Below are positions 52,558 to 62,864 of a stretch of DNA of 64,000 bases, one piece after another (position 1 is the first letter of the stretch; each line of letters opens with the position of its first letter). Origin of the DNA: Caballeronia peredens (lineage in GTDB: Bacteria; Pseudomonadota; Gammaproteobacteria; Burkholderiales; Burkholderiaceae); assembly GCA_001544595.2 (NCBI GenBank), contig FCOH02000011.1, positions 62,001 to 126,000 on the forward strand, in the 5' to 3' direction. Under the pieces are notes generated by a model that searched no databases, was not told the origin of the DNA, and saw nothing but the letters and a program-made list of their open reading frames with translations. The translations under genes and the position numbers were made by a program.

Positions 52558-53478
52558 ATGTGGTCCTACACGTTGCGGCGCGTGTTGCTCACGCTGCCGA
52601 CGCTGCTGATCGTCATCACGGTCTGCTATCTGTTGCTGCACGCGACGCCCGGCGGCCCGTTCGACGGCGAGCGCAAGGTCTCCGCCGAAGTGCTCGCCAA
52701 TCTGCAGGCGAAGTATCACCTCGGCGAGCCGCTGTGGAAGCAGTATCTGCTCTATCTCGACGGCCTCGTGCACGGCGATCTCGGCGCCTCGTTCCGCTAT
52801 GCCGACTGGAGCGTCAACCAGCTCGTGCTGCGGGCGCTGCCGGTGTCGCTCGCGATCGGCGGCGTGTCGATGCTGCTCGCCATCGTGATCGGCGTCGCGC
52901 TCGGCGTCGTCGCGGCGCTGCGGCGCAACAGCATCGCCGACTACGCGCTCATGCTCGTCAGCAACGCGGGCAACGTGTTTCCGTCGTTCGTGCTCGGGCC
53001 GGTGCTGATCCTCGTGTTCGCGATCCTGCTGAAGTGGCTGCCGGCGGGCGGCTGGAACGGCTTCGAAGTGCGCTACATGGTGTTGCCCGTCGCGCTGCTC
53101 GCGATGATCAACGTCGCGACGGTCGGCCGCGTGACGCGCGCGGGCCTGATCGAAGTGCTGAACACGAACTACATCCGCACGGCGCGCGCGAAGGGCCTGC
53201 CGATGCGCACCATCGTGCTGCGCCACGCGCTCAAGCCGACGCTGATTCCGGTCGTGTCGGTGATCGGCCCGCTCGCGATCTCGTCGATCACGGCGGCGGT
53301 CGTCACGGAGTCGGTGTTCTCGATTCCGGGCATCGGCAAGCTGATCGTAAACGGCGCGGCCAATCGCGATTACACACTCGTGCTCGGACTCGTCGTGCTG
53401 GTCACGGTGGTCGCCGTGCTGCTCAACTTGCTGGTCGATCTCGCGTATGCGTGGCTCGATCCGAAGATCCGCTATTAA
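52558..53478 (+). CDS. oppB: Oligopeptide ABC transporter permease (OppB-type)
   Basis: 306 residues, six membrane helices. Starts MWSYTLRRVLLTLPTLLIVI; GGPFDGERKVSAEVLANLQA is the OppB periplasmic motif and the EAA loop YIRTARAKGLPMRTIVLRHA contacts the ATPases. Located 18 bp after oppA. Confidence 0.9.
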   Translation: MWSYTLRRVLLTLPTLLIVITVCYLLLHATPGGPFDGERKVSAEVLANLQAKYHLGEPLWKQYLLYLDGLVHGDLGASFRYADWSVNQLVLRALPVSLAIGGVSMLLAIVIGVALGVVAALRRNSIADYALMLVSNAGNVFPSFVLGPVLILVFAILLKWLPAGGWNGFEVRYMVLPVALLAMINVATVGRVTRAGLIEVLNTNYIRTARAKGLPMRTIVLRHALKPTLIPVVSVIGPLAISSITAAVVTESVFSIPGIGKLIVNGAANRDYTLVLGLVVLVTVVAVLLNLLVDLAYAWLDPKIRY

Positions 53479-53488
53479 AGGGCGTCCG

Positions 53489-54379
53489 ATGAAATCTGCT
53501 TCTCTTGGCTCCATGCTCGACAAGGCAGTGGCGGGCCGCAGCCCCTGGCAGGACGCGCGCGCGCGGTTCCTGCGCAACAAGGCGGCGGTCGTGAGTCTCG
53601 CGCTGCTCGTGCTGATCACGCTCGCGTGCATCGTCGGTCCGTGGCTGTCGCCGAACGCGTTCGATTCCACCGACTGGAACGCGACCGGCACGCCGCCCAC
53701 GTTCGATCACTGGCATCTCTTCGGCACCGACGACACCGGCCGCGACCTGCTCGTGCGCTGCCTGATCGGTGGCCGCGTGTCGCTCATGATCGGCGCGCTC
53801 GCCACGCTCACGTCGGTGACGCTCGGCATCGTGTGGGGCGCGGTCGCGGGCTTCGTCGGCGGGCGCGTCGACAACGTGATGATGCGCATCGTCGACATGA
53901 TGTACGCCATTCCGTATCTGCTGATCGCGATCCTGATGGTGACGCTGCTCGGGCGCGAGTTCTATCTCGTCGTCATCACCATCACGATCTTTTCGTGGAT
54001 GGACATGGCGCGCGTCGTGCGCGGCCAGACGCTGTCGATCCGCTCGAAGGAGTATGTCGAGGCGGCGCGCGCGATCGGCGTGCCGACGCGGCGCATCATC
54101 ACGCGGCATGTGGTGCCGAATCTGCTCGGCATCGTCGCGATCTACACGACCGTCACCGTGCCCGGCGTGATCCTCACGGAATCGGTGCTGTCGTTTCTGG
54201 GTCTCGGCGTGCAGGAACCGATGACGAGCTGGGGCGTGCTGATTCAGGACGGCGTCGGCGTGATGGAATCATCGCCGTGGATTCTGCTGTTCCCGGCGGC
54301 GCTGTTGTCGATCACGCTCTATTGCATCAACTTTGTCGGCGACGGGCTGCGCGACGCGCTCGATCCGAAGGACAGGTGA
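53489..54379 (+). CDS. oppC: Oligopeptide ABC transporter permease (OppC-type)
   Basis: 296 residues. The N-terminal OppC segment (SPWQDARARFLRNKAAVVSL), HLFGTDDTGRDLLVRCLIGG and the EAA loop YVEAARAIGVPTRRIITRHV are all clear; the end GDGLRDALDPKDR is typical. Partner of the preceding permease. Confidence 0.9.
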   Translation: MKSASLGSMLDKAVAGRSPWQDARARFLRNKAAVVSLALLVLITLACIVGPWLSPNAFDSTDWNATGTPPTFDHWHLFGTDDTGRDLLVRCLIGGRVSLMIGALATLTSVTLGIVWGAVAGFVGGRVDNVMMRIVDMMYAIPYLLIAILMVTLLGREFYLVVITITIFSWMDMARVVRGQTLSIRSKEYVEAARAIGVPTRRIITRHVVPNLLGIVAIYTTVTVPGVILTESVLSFLGLGVQEPMTSWGVLIQDGVGVMESSPWILLFPAALLSITLYCINFVGDGLRDALDPKDR

Positions 54380-54382
54380 GCC

Positions 54383-55370
<988 letters not shown>

Positions 55371-55378
<8 letters not shown>

Positions 55379-56354
55379 CGCGACGATTCTTTCCGTGCGC
55401 GACATGCGCGTGCATTTCCAGGTGAAGCCGAAGAGCCGGCTGCCGTGGGCGCCACGTCGCACGCTCAAGGCGGTCGACGGCGTGAGCTTCGATCTGAAGG
55501 CGGGCGAGACGCTCGGCGTCGTCGGCGAATCGGGCTGCGGCAAGTCCACCTTGTCGCGCGCGATCCTGAACCTGATTCCCGCGACCGGCGGCGACATCGT
55601 GTGGATGGGCGCGCCGCTGTCGAGCGCGTCGAAGCAGGAATGGCATCGCGTGCGCGGCGACGTGCAGATGATCTTTCAGGACCCGCTCGCGTCGCTGGAT
55701 CCGCGCATGACGATCGGGCAGATCATCGCGGAGCCGCTTCTCGAGCATCGGCCGGACTGCACGAAGCGCGAAGTCGATACCCGCGTGCGCGCGATGATGG
55801 CGCGCGTCGGCCTGCGCGAGCAGATGATCAACCGCTATCCGCACGAGTTCTCGGGCGGGCAGTGTCAGCGCATCGGCATTGCGCGGGCGCTGATCGTCGA
55901 ACCGAAGCTCGTGATCTGCGACGAGCCGGTGTCCGCGCTCGACGTCTCCATTCAGGCGCAGATCGTCAATCTGCTCAAGTCGCTGCAGAAGGAGATGAAG
56001 CTCGCGCTCATTTTCATCGCGCACGATCTGGCCGTGGTGCGCCACATTTCCGATCGCGTGATGGTGATGTATCTCGGCCGCGTGATGGAACTGGCCGACA
56101 AGCACGCGCTCTACGACACGCCGCGTCATCCGTACACGCGCGCGCTGCTCTCGGCGGTGCCGGTGCCCGATCCGGCGATCGAGCGCGGCAAGGTCGTGCA
56201 GATTCTGTCCGGCGACATTCCGAGCCCGATCGATCCGCCTTCCGGCTGCGTATTCCATACGCGCTGCCCGATGGCGCAGGCACGCTGCTCGCGCGAAGTG
56301 CCCGCCTTGCGCACGCTCGGCCCGGATGCATCGGCGGCATGCCTGTTTGCCTGA
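55371..56354 (+). CDS. oppF: Oligopeptide ABC transporter ATPase (OppF-type)
   Basis: 327 residues. Walker A GESGCGKS, signature FSGGQCQR, Walker B VICDEPVSALD, H-loop IAHDLAVV; C-terminal extension with CVFHTRCPMAQARCSREVPA. Overlaps oppD by 8 nt. No terminator is obvious after it, so some read-through into the porin gene is possible. Confidence 0.9.
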
Positions 56355-56575
56355 AAAAAACCTCGCATCGATCAAAAAAACTTAAAGGAAATCACCGCCC
56401 CGCAATAAACGCCCAATGACCGCGGCGGTCCGCGCATGCGCGCGCCGCCGGCCTTCCAGCCGTTCGCCGATCCGCCTGTCTGCCCAGATTTTCCAGTGTC
56501 CAGACATGGTGTTTAGTCATCCTTAGTTTTTGAACAAGCCGTCAGCAGTTGAATCAATAAGTGGAGATTTTTTTC

Positions 56576-57976
56576 GTGAAAAAACAAAAACGTTCACTCG
56601 CGCTTTCGATTTTGTTGTTCAGCGGTGTCATGGCCGCGACTGTCGCCGCGCACGCCGATGAAACCGTCACCGATGCCCCTTCGCGCCACACCGAAGCGCC
56701 GCCGGATTCCCCGCCGAATACCGAAGCCGACGCGCCCGTGAGCAGTCAGGCGAAGGCGAAGGGCTTCATCGAGGATTCGCATCTGAACCTGCTGATGCGT
56801 TCCTTCACCGAGCACGACGACTTCAAGGGCGCGGGCAAAAAGGACGCATGGGTGCTGGGCGCGCAGGCCGTGTTCGAATCCGGCTATACGAAAGGGCTGA
56901 TCGGGCTGGGCGGCGACGTATCGCTGTTCGGCGCGTTCAAGCTCAACGGCGGGAATGGCGCGGGCAATCGCGTGCACGTCGGCACGGACGGCGGCGGATC
57001 GAATCAGCTTGCATGGGCGTATCCGGGCGTGTGGGACGTGAAGGCGCGCGTGTCGAACACGGTGCTGAAGTACGGTCAGCAGCTCTTCGACAACCCGTTC
57101 CTCGTGCCGCACGATAACCGCGCGCTGCCGCCGACTTATCGCGGCTTCTCGCTCGCCAGCGACGAGATCAAGAATCTCACGCTGAAAGCCGGTACCGTCG
57201 ACGGCGTGCTCGCCCGCGGCATGACCACGGTCACCGGACTGACGACCGAATACGGCGGCACGCATGTCTCGCGCTTCACGTACTTCGGCGGCGACTGGAC
57301 GCGCGGTGACGACACCGCGGTTTCGCTGTACGGCAGCATCGCGAACGATGTCTGGCAGCAGTACTACCTGACGGCGACGCAGAGCATCGGCGATCCGAAG
57401 TCGATTCGCTGGACCGGTTCGTTGAACTACTACTACACCGGCGCGATCGGCGACAAACGGCAGGGCTCGATCACCAACAACGCGTACTCGCTCGCGCTCG
57501 CCGGCACACACGGCGCGCATACGGTGCAGTTCGCATTCCAGCAGATCGTGAGCGACCAGACGTTCGACTACATGGGCCAGTCGGCGGGCGATTACCTCTC
57601 GAACTCGCTCGACGTGGACTACAACCAGCCGCATGAAAAGTCCGTGAGCCTGTCGTACACGCTCAACATGAAGGACTACGGCGCGCCGGGTCTCAAGTTC
57701 ACGATGTGGGGCGCCTATGGCTGGGACGCCGATGGCAGCGCGATGGCCAACGGCGGCTCGGCACAGGCGGCCAACTACACGATCGACGGGCAACCGCTGC
57801 ATGGTACGCACTACGAAATCGGCGTGATTCCGAGCTATACGGTGCCGGACGGCAAGTTCAAGAACACGTCGGTCAAGTTCTACTACATGCATCATCACAG
57901 CAACAGCGCTTACTATCCGGACGGCACGAGCAACGTGTATCGCCTGATGGTGAATGTGCCCGTGAACGTGTTCTGA
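56576..57976 (+). CDS. OprD-family outer membrane porin
   Basis: 466 residues from a GTG at 56576, placed 9 nt after GGAG. A signal peptide (RSLALSILLFSGVMAATVAA, cut near AHA-DE) is followed by the OprD N-terminus KGFIEDSHLNLLMRSFTEHD and alternating beta strands to the C-terminal aromatic VNVPVNVF. OprD porins take up small substrates such as amino acids or peptides, which fits the oligopeptide importer next to it. Confidence 0.88.
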   Translation: MKKQKRSLALSILLFSGVMAATVAAHADETVTDAPSRHTEAPPDSPPNTEADAPVSSQAKAKGFIEDSHLNLLMRSFTEHDDFKGAGKKDAWVLGAQAVFESGYTKGLIGLGGDVSLFGAFKLNGGNGAGNRVHVGTDGGGSNQLAWAYPGVWDVKARVSNTVLKYGQQLFDNPFLVPHDNRALPPTYRGFSLASDEIKNLTLKAGTVDGVLARGMTTVTGLTTEYGGTHVSRFTYFGGDWTRGDDTAVSLYGSIANDVWQQYYLTATQSIGDPKSIRWTGSLNYYYTGAIGDKRQGSITNNAYSLALAGTHGAHTVQFAFQQIVSDQTFDYMGQSAGDYLSNSLDVDYNQPHEKSVSLSYTLNMKDYGAPGLKFTMWGAYGWDADGSAMANGGSAQAANYTIDGQPLHGTHYEIGVIPSYTVPDGKFKNTSVKFYYMHHHSNSAYYPDGTSNVYRLMVNVPVNVF

Positions 57977-58104
57977 GCGGGCGGACACAACATGCGAAAA
58001 GCGGCGCGGTGTAAACCCTACAAAAATACCTGTTTACATTACGTTTAACTTTCATCTATAAAGAGATTGCGTGTAGCGGATTGCCATGTCTCGCCACGCT
58101 CATC

Positions 58105-58138
58105 GCCCGGCAGGCCTGTCTCTGCCGGGCTTTTTTTT
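58105..58138 (+). terminator. Terminator after the porin gene
   Basis: GCCCGGCAG-GCCTGTCT-CTGCCGGGC, perfect 9-bp stem, then eight T. Confidence 0.88.
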
Positions 58139-58231
58139 GTCCGCTCAAAGCGCCCACTGCAGCTTTCATGCGCTTACGACGCCGTTTTTTCCTAGTGAAA
58201 ACCCCGTCATTTCTTTCGCTTGACTTACTTG

Positions 58232-58253
58232 ATATATCACATACTGTGTATAT
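58232..58253. promoter_or_regulatory. Inverted repeat ahead of the MFS gene
   Basis: TATATCACATACTGTGTATA has arms TATA-CACA and TGTG-TATA with one extra T. It lies about 80 bp before the MFS start, 7 bp after a TTGACT that could be a -35 box. Likely regulator-binding site; the regulator is unknown. Confidence 0.4.
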
Positions 58254-58331
58254 GCGATGACACATGACGTCGTCGCGGGAGGCGTCGTTCGACGCCCGTA
58301 CATGAAAAGGCATTGTGCCAAGGAGACAGGC

Positions 58332-59645
58332 ATGGGAACGGAGCAGATGAACCGACCGGAGGGGACGTCGCGTCTGGCGTCGCCGTGGGTGCAGTTGGTT
58401 TTCGGTGTGATTTGCATGGCGATGATCGCCAACATGCAGTACGGCTGGACGCTCTTCGTCAATCCGATCGACGAGAAGTATCACTGGGGCCGCGCGGCCA
58501 TTCAGGTGGCCTTCACGATCTTCGTCGTGACGGAGACGTGGCTGGTGCCGGTGGAAGGCTATCTCGTCGACAAGTACGGCCCTCGGCCGGTCGTGGTCGG
58601 CGGCGGGCTCCTGTGCGCGATCGCCTGGGCGCTCAACTCGGTGGCGTCGTCGCTGCCGCTTCTGTACTTCGCGGCGGCGGTCGGCGGCGTCGGGGCGGGC
58701 GCGGTGTACGGCACCTGCGTCGGCAATGCGCTCAAGTGGTTTCCGGCGCGGCGCGGGCTCGCGGCGGGCATCACGGCGGCGGGCTTCGGCATGGGATCGG
58801 CGGCGACCGTCGTGCCGATCGCGCACATGATCAAGTCGAGCGGCTATGAAGCGACGTTCCTGTGGTTCGGGCTCGGGCAGGGGCTCATCGTGTTCCTGCT
58901 CGGCATGGCGCTGTACGCGCCGCCGGCGCAGCTGATCGCATCGGTGAAAAGCACGGTCAAGGCCGCGGTCTACAACGCGAGTCCGAAGCAGGTGCTGCAA
59001 TCGCCGATCTTCTGGGTCATGTACCTGATGTTCGTCATGATGGCCGCCGGCGGCCTGATGGCGACCGCGCAGCTCGGGCCGATCGCGAAGGACTTCGGTC
59101 TGCACGATTCGCCCGTGTCGCTGCTCGGCCTGACGCTGCCTGCGCTGACATTCGCGCTGACCATCGACCGTGTGCTCAACGGGCTGACGCGGCCGTTCTT
59201 CGGCTGGGTTTCGGACCGGATCGGGCGGGAGAACACGATGTTCATCGCGTTCGCGATCGAGGCGGTGGGTATCGTCGCGCTGTCGAACTATGGGCACAAC
59301 CCGGTGGCGTTCGTCGTGCTGACCGGCATCGTGTTCTTCGCGTGGGGCGAGATTTATAGCCTCTTCCCGGCGACCTGCGGCGACACCTTCGGGCCAAAGT
59401 TCGCCGCGACCAACGCGGGTCTGCTCTATACCGCGAAAGGGACAGCCGCGCTGCTCGTGCCGTTCTCGAGCGTCATCACGACGATGTCCGGAAGCTGGCA
59501 CGCGGTCTTCATGCTCGCGGCGGGGATGGCGGCGGTATCGGCGTTCCTCGCGCTGTTCGTGCTGAAGCCGATGCGTAATGCGCATTCGCAGAAACACGCG
59601 CGCGCGGCGACGCTGGACATGTCGTACACGACCGTGAAGGAATAA
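58332..59645 (+). CDS. OFA-family MFS transporter (oxalate/formate antiporter-like)
   Basis: 437 residues from ATG 58332 (AAGGAGACAGGC before it); an earlier in-frame ATG is not preceded by such a site. Twelve membrane helices. PWVQLVFGVICMAMIANMQY and GWTLFVNPIDEKYHWG, then the loop VDKYGPRPVVVGGGLLCAIA and GWVSDRIGRENTMFIAFA, fit the oxalate/formate antiporter subfamily. Substrate (oxalate, formate or another carboxylate) is not proven. Confidence 0.88.
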   Translation: MGTEQMNRPEGTSRLASPWVQLVFGVICMAMIANMQYGWTLFVNPIDEKYHWGRAAIQVAFTIFVVTETWLVPVEGYLVDKYGPRPVVVGGGLLCAIAWALNSVASSLPLLYFAAAVGGVGAGAVYGTCVGNALKWFPARRGLAAGITAAGFGMGSAATVVPIAHMIKSSGYEATFLWFGLGQGLIVFLLGMALYAPPAQLIASVKSTVKAAVYNASPKQVLQSPIFWVMYLMFVMMAAGGLMATAQLGPIAKDFGLHDSPVSLLGLTLPALTFALTIDRVLNGLTRPFFGWVSDRIGRENTMFIAFAIEAVGIVALSNYGHNPVAFVVLTGIVFFAWGEIYSLFPATCGDTFGPKFAATNAGLLYTAKGTAALLVPFSSVITTMSGSWHAVFMLAAGMAAVSAFLALFVLKPMRNAHSQKHARAATLDMSYTTVKE

Positions 59646-59661
59646 AGCGGTAGAAGCAGGG

Positions 59662-59690
59662 CGGGCGACCCGGCGTGTCGCCCGTTTCTT
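59662..59690 (+). terminator. Terminator after the MFS gene
   Basis: CGGGCGAC-CCGGCGT-GTCGCCCG then TTTCTTCTT. Confidence 0.75.
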
Positions 59691-59854
59691 CTTGTCGAGC
59701 GCGCGCTTGTCCGTGGCTTGCGACTGAGGATGCAGCGCTCTGGCCGCTACACGGATGCGCGTTTTTGTCGTGCCGCCGGCAGGTGGTCTCCTCGCTCGCT
59801 TATCCCGAAGTTTCGAGCGATCCCGCGGCAGCAGGATGAGCGTTCGGCGCGCGT

Positions 59855-60031
59855 CTAGGGCGACGCGCGGAACGAAAGCAGATGCCTTCTCGGATTCGAC
59901 GCGCCGGTCACGGCGACGCGATACGAGAAACGCGGAACCCGTCCGTCGATGCTGGCGACCCACGCCCGGAAGGCCGGCGCCGCCGCCGACGACACGAGAG
60001 CGAAGAGAACCAGACTGACGTGAGCGTTCAT
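59855..60031 (-). CDS. Small exported protein, 58 residues (possible gene remnant)
   Basis: ATG 60031 follows GGAGATAGGC. MNAHVSLVLFALVSSAAAPA is signal-peptide-like; the rest (FRAWVASIDGRVPRFSYRVA) is basic and not recognised. The short mature part and nearby non-coding DNA leave open that it is decayed. Confidence 0.4.
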   Translation of the reverse strand: MNAHVSLVLFALVSSAAAPAFRAWVASIDGRVPRFSYRVAVTGASNPRRHLLSFRASP

Positions 60032-60189
60032 GCCTATCTCCATTCGATGTCGGTCCGGGAATGCCGCCGACAGTGGGCCAATGAACGTAGTGTCGTCGTG
60101 GACGGCCGGCGTGCCTACCCGGCACGCGCGGGGGCAACGCGATTATTCAGGAGATAGCCGGAGCGAGCCCTGCATGCGGAGGGACGGCG

Positions 60190-60345
60190 TCAGAACCGCG
60201 TGCCCACGGCGCAGCCACCGCCAGCACCGAGGCCGCTGCCGTTCGTCGCCAGGGCGGCGGCGCAGCCGAAGAGGCTGCATCCGCTGAACAGCGTCGACGC
60301 GAGAATGACAGCCGTAGCGGCGCGAAGAATTCGAAAGTGCTTCAT
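60190..60345 (-). CDS. Small lipoprotein, 51 residues
   Basis: A basic start and hydrophobic core lead to a lipobox: ILASTLFSGC with the acylated Cys at residue 23. The mature part is Gly/Ala-rich with three more Cys (CSLFGCAAALATNGSGLGAG). Similar tiny lipoproteins are frequent in Burkholderiaceae. The ribosome site is weak. Confidence 0.5.
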   Translation of the reverse strand: MKHFRILRAATAVILASTLFSGCSLFGCAAALATNGSGLGAGGGCAVGTRF

Positions 60346-60422
60346 GTTGACATCGGGAATCGGGAAGGCCGGCTGCGATTCTCCCGGAACGCGACCACTC
60401 CGATGTCAAAAAGCGTGACGCG

Positions 60423-61652
60423 TCAGCCGGGCTTGCCGTCGTCGCGCGGCCGGAACAACGGCGCCGCATAAGCCGCGACATACAAGGCGAACGCCAGCGC
60501 CCAGCAAAGACCCGCGGTGAAGATCCACGCCGCATGCGACGACGGCAGCGCGAGCGGTCCGAGCACGCGCAGCGCGCCCGCGGCCATGACGAGCCCGTAA
60601 CACGCGATATCGCGCTTGTCGGCGACGAGCGGGCGCCCCGTGTGCCCGCGCGCGGTGCGCGTGATCATCGCGATGATCGCGCCGCCGATCGCGCCTGCGC
60701 CGAACGCATGCATCGCCAGACTGTGCGTGACGCGCGGCGCGTCGAGCGCGGCGAGTGCGAGCAGCGCGAAGCCGGCCGGCAGCCACGCGTAGGCGAGATG
60801 CAGGACGGCGAGAATCGGCCGTCCGCGAACCGCGTACGAGCGCCAGCCGATCATCCGCGCGAGATGCGCGCTGCCCGCGAGCAACGCCAGACCGGCGACG
60901 AGGGTGCTTGTGGACGCGAAGGCATCGGCGATGAACGCCGCCAGCGTGAACGGCGCGACGCTCCATTCGACGATGCGCCAGCGCCGCGCCACGAAACCGG
61001 GAATCGCGTTGGCGGTAAACATCGGGATCACGCGTCCGCCGATCACGCCGACCAGCAGCACGACGATGCCCGCCGACGCGTACACGGCGCGCATTGCCAG
61101 ATCGGGGCGCGCGTCGATCGAGAAACCGTGAAACGCGGCGTTCAGCGCGCCGAACGCGAGCAGCACCGCCGTGACGAAATAGTTGCGCCGGTTGCCGGCC
61201 TGCACCAGCACGCGCAGCAACAGCCACGCGGCGACAGGCAGAAACGCGCCATCGACGAGCGCGGCGGGCAGCGCCGGGCCGCTCCACACGAGCACGCGTC
61301 CGGCGAGCCACAGCACGGCGAGCGCGGCCAGCGTCGCGCCCCGGGCCGTGTCGCGCCCGGTCCACGCACGCACCGCCGTCAGCAGAAAACCCGCGATGAT
61401 CGCCGCCGCGAAGCCGAACACCATTTCGTGCGCGTGCCAGCCGATCGGGTTGGCGCGCAGCAGATAGCCGCCCGCGAGCGGCACGCCGGCCAGCACGAGC
61501 AGCCACACAGAGAGCGCCAGCGCGCCGAACGCCGCGCCGCAGAGATAGAACGGCCGAAAGCCGAGATCGAAGAGCGCGAAACGCGGCGTCGGCTTCGGCG
61601 TAGTAACGCGCGGCGCGGCGACGAAAACCGGATCGGGTTCGGCAATCTTCAT
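60423..61652 (-). CDS. nnrS: NnrS-family membrane protein
   Basis: 409 residues from ATG 61652 (GAGGATGTC before it), about twelve membrane helices. LGFRPFYLCGAAFGALALSV, GWHAHEMVFGFAAAIIAGFL and GGRVIPMFTANAIPG are diagnostic and include His residues proposed to hold heme and copper. NnrS protects against nitric oxide. It shares strand with the cupin, AhpD and hmp genes. Confidence 0.9.
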   Translation of the reverse strand: MKIAEPDPVFVAAPRVTTPKPTPRFALFDLGFRPFYLCGAAFGALALSVWLLVLAGVPLAGGYLLRANPIGWHAHEMVFGFAAAIIAGFLLTAVRAWTGRDTARGATLAALAVLWLAGRVLVWSGPALPAALVDGAFLPVAAWLLLRVLVQAGNRRNYFVTAVLLAFGALNAAFHGFSIDARPDLAMRAVYASAGIVVLLVGVIGGRVIPMFTANAIPGFVARRWRIVEWSVAPFTLAAFIADAFASTSTLVAGLALLAGSAHLARMIGWRSYAVRGRPILAVLHLAYAWLPAGFALLALAALDAPRVTHSLAMHAFGAGAIGGAIIAMITRTARGHTGRPLVADKRDIACYGLVMAAGALRVLGPLALPSSHAAWIFTAGLCWALAFALYVAAYAAPLFRPRDDGKPG

Positions 61653-61794
61653 GACATCCTCACGATGAAACGGGCACACACACGCCGCGCCGCGAGCGCA
61701 TGTTGAGGCGCGTTCCAGCGCGACACCGCGACGCGCGTCGATTGCCGAAGCGCGAAGCGGACACACTGAAACGGCTCACGATGTCGTCGCTCGT

Positions 61795-62205
61795 TTAGTG
61801 CTGAATCGGCTGCTTGATCGGCTCGCCGTCGCCGGCGATCGCGAACACCAGCAGCTTCGCGGGCTTCGTCGCGCTCGCGTTTTTCGATACGACGTGATGT
61901 GCGCCGGGCGGCTCGTACCACGATTCGCCAGGCCCGTAGGTCTTCGCGGGCGAGCCTTCGAGCTGCGACGTGACGCGGCCTTCCAGCACATACGCGAAGA
62001 TCGACCCGGGATGCATGTGCGCTTCCGATGCCTGTCCCGGCTTGTACGAGACCGTCGCCATCAGCACGTTCTTGCCGCCCGCTTCGGGAATCGCCTGCTT
62101 CATGACCGGCGTGACGACTTCCGCGCCGGCCGTGTCGTGTGCGAAGGCGTGCGATGCGCCGAAAGCGAGCGCGGCTGCTAGCACCAATGTATTGCGCGTG
62201 CTCAT
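61795..62205 (-). CDS. Exported cupin-domain protein
   Basis: 136 residues with a signal peptide (MSTRNTLVLAAALAFGASHA, cut after AFA-HDT). Cupin motif 1 is EAHMHPGSIFAYVLEG (two His and Glu) and motif 2 is PGESWYEPPGAHHVV, so the metal site looks complete. Probably a periplasmic small-molecule or metal-binding protein. It lies 11 bp from the AhpD-like gene. Confidence 0.85.
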   Translation of the reverse strand: MSTRNTLVLAAALAFGASHAFAHDTAGAEVVTPVMKQAIPEAGGKNVLMATVSYKPGQASEAHMHPGSIFAYVLEGRVTSQLEGSPAKTYGPGESWYEPPGAHHVVSKNASATKPAKLLVFAIAGDGEPIKQPIQH

Positions 62206-62215
62206 GTCGATGTCC

Positions 62216-62653
62216 TCACGCCGGCAACTTGCGGAACGAGATCGCGAAGCGGTTCCACGCGTTGATCGCGGTGACGAGCAAGGTCAGGTCGACGATTTCC
62301 TCGTCGCTGAAATGCGGCTTGACGGCTTGCCAGACGGCATCGGGCACGTGATCCTGCGACACCAGCGTGAGCGCCTCGGTCCATTCGAACGCGGCGCGTT
62401 CGCGGTCGGTGAAGAACGGCGTTTCGCGCCAGACGACGACCGTCGCGAGACGGCGATCGGTTTCGCCGCCCTTGCGCGCATCGGCCGTGTGCAGGTCGAC
62501 GCAGAACGCGCAGCCGTTGATCTGCGATGCGCGCAGACGCACCAGATGGGTCAGCGATTTTTCGAGCGCGGACTTGCCAATGCGCTCTTCGACGCCGACG
62601 AGCGCCTTGATGGCTGCGGGGTTCGCTTTGTAGAAGTCGAGACGGGGTTCCAT
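62216..62653 (-). CDS. Carboxymuconolactone decarboxylase/AhpD-family protein
   Basis: 145 residues, all helical. The redox motif CAFCVDLH gives Cys48, Cys51 and His55, as in AhpD-like peroxidase proteins. LTHLVRLRASQINGCAFC and AINAWNRFAISFRKLP are family landmarks. It may reduce peroxides or nitrosative products. Co-directional with the cupin and nnrS. Confidence 0.88.
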   Translation of the reverse strand: MEPRLDFYKANPAAIKALVGVEERIGKSALEKSLTHLVRLRASQINGCAFCVDLHTADARKGGETDRRLATVVVWRETPFFTDRERAAFEWTEALTLVSQDHVPDAVWQAVKPHFSDEEIVDLTLLVTAINAWNRFAISFRKLPA

Positions 62654-62807
62654 GGCAAATCTCCTTGGCTTGGGTTCGGAAGTGCGCCACTGCGGCGCGA
62701 CAAGTACAGATTAGGCTCTGAAGTGGCTTTTTGAAATAACCGGTTTTCTGGAATTTCGGGTAACCAATCGCGGGCACTTCCGACTATGACCGGCCGGCGC
62801 CGCGCGC

Positions 62808-62839
62808 AAAAAAACCCGCGGCGAAAACGAGCCGCGGGT
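62808..62839 (-). terminator. Terminator after hmp
   Basis: On the minus strand ACCCGCGGC-loop-GCCGCGGGT (9-bp stem) followed by seven T. It separates hmp from the AhpD-like gene, so hmp is its own unit. Confidence 0.85.
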
Positions 62840-62864
62840 CGTGATGCGCAGAACCGCGCGAGGA

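Noticed and set aside
50920..53700. 926-codon open frame on the minus strand
   Set aside because: It is antisense to the ABC transporter genes, is extremely Arg/His/Asp-rich and matches no family; it is a by-product of high G+C third positions.
58056..60137. 693-codon minus-strand frame over the MFS gene
   Set aside because: Same reason: antisense shadow with Arg/His-rich nonsense composition, while the plus strand encodes a clear transporter.
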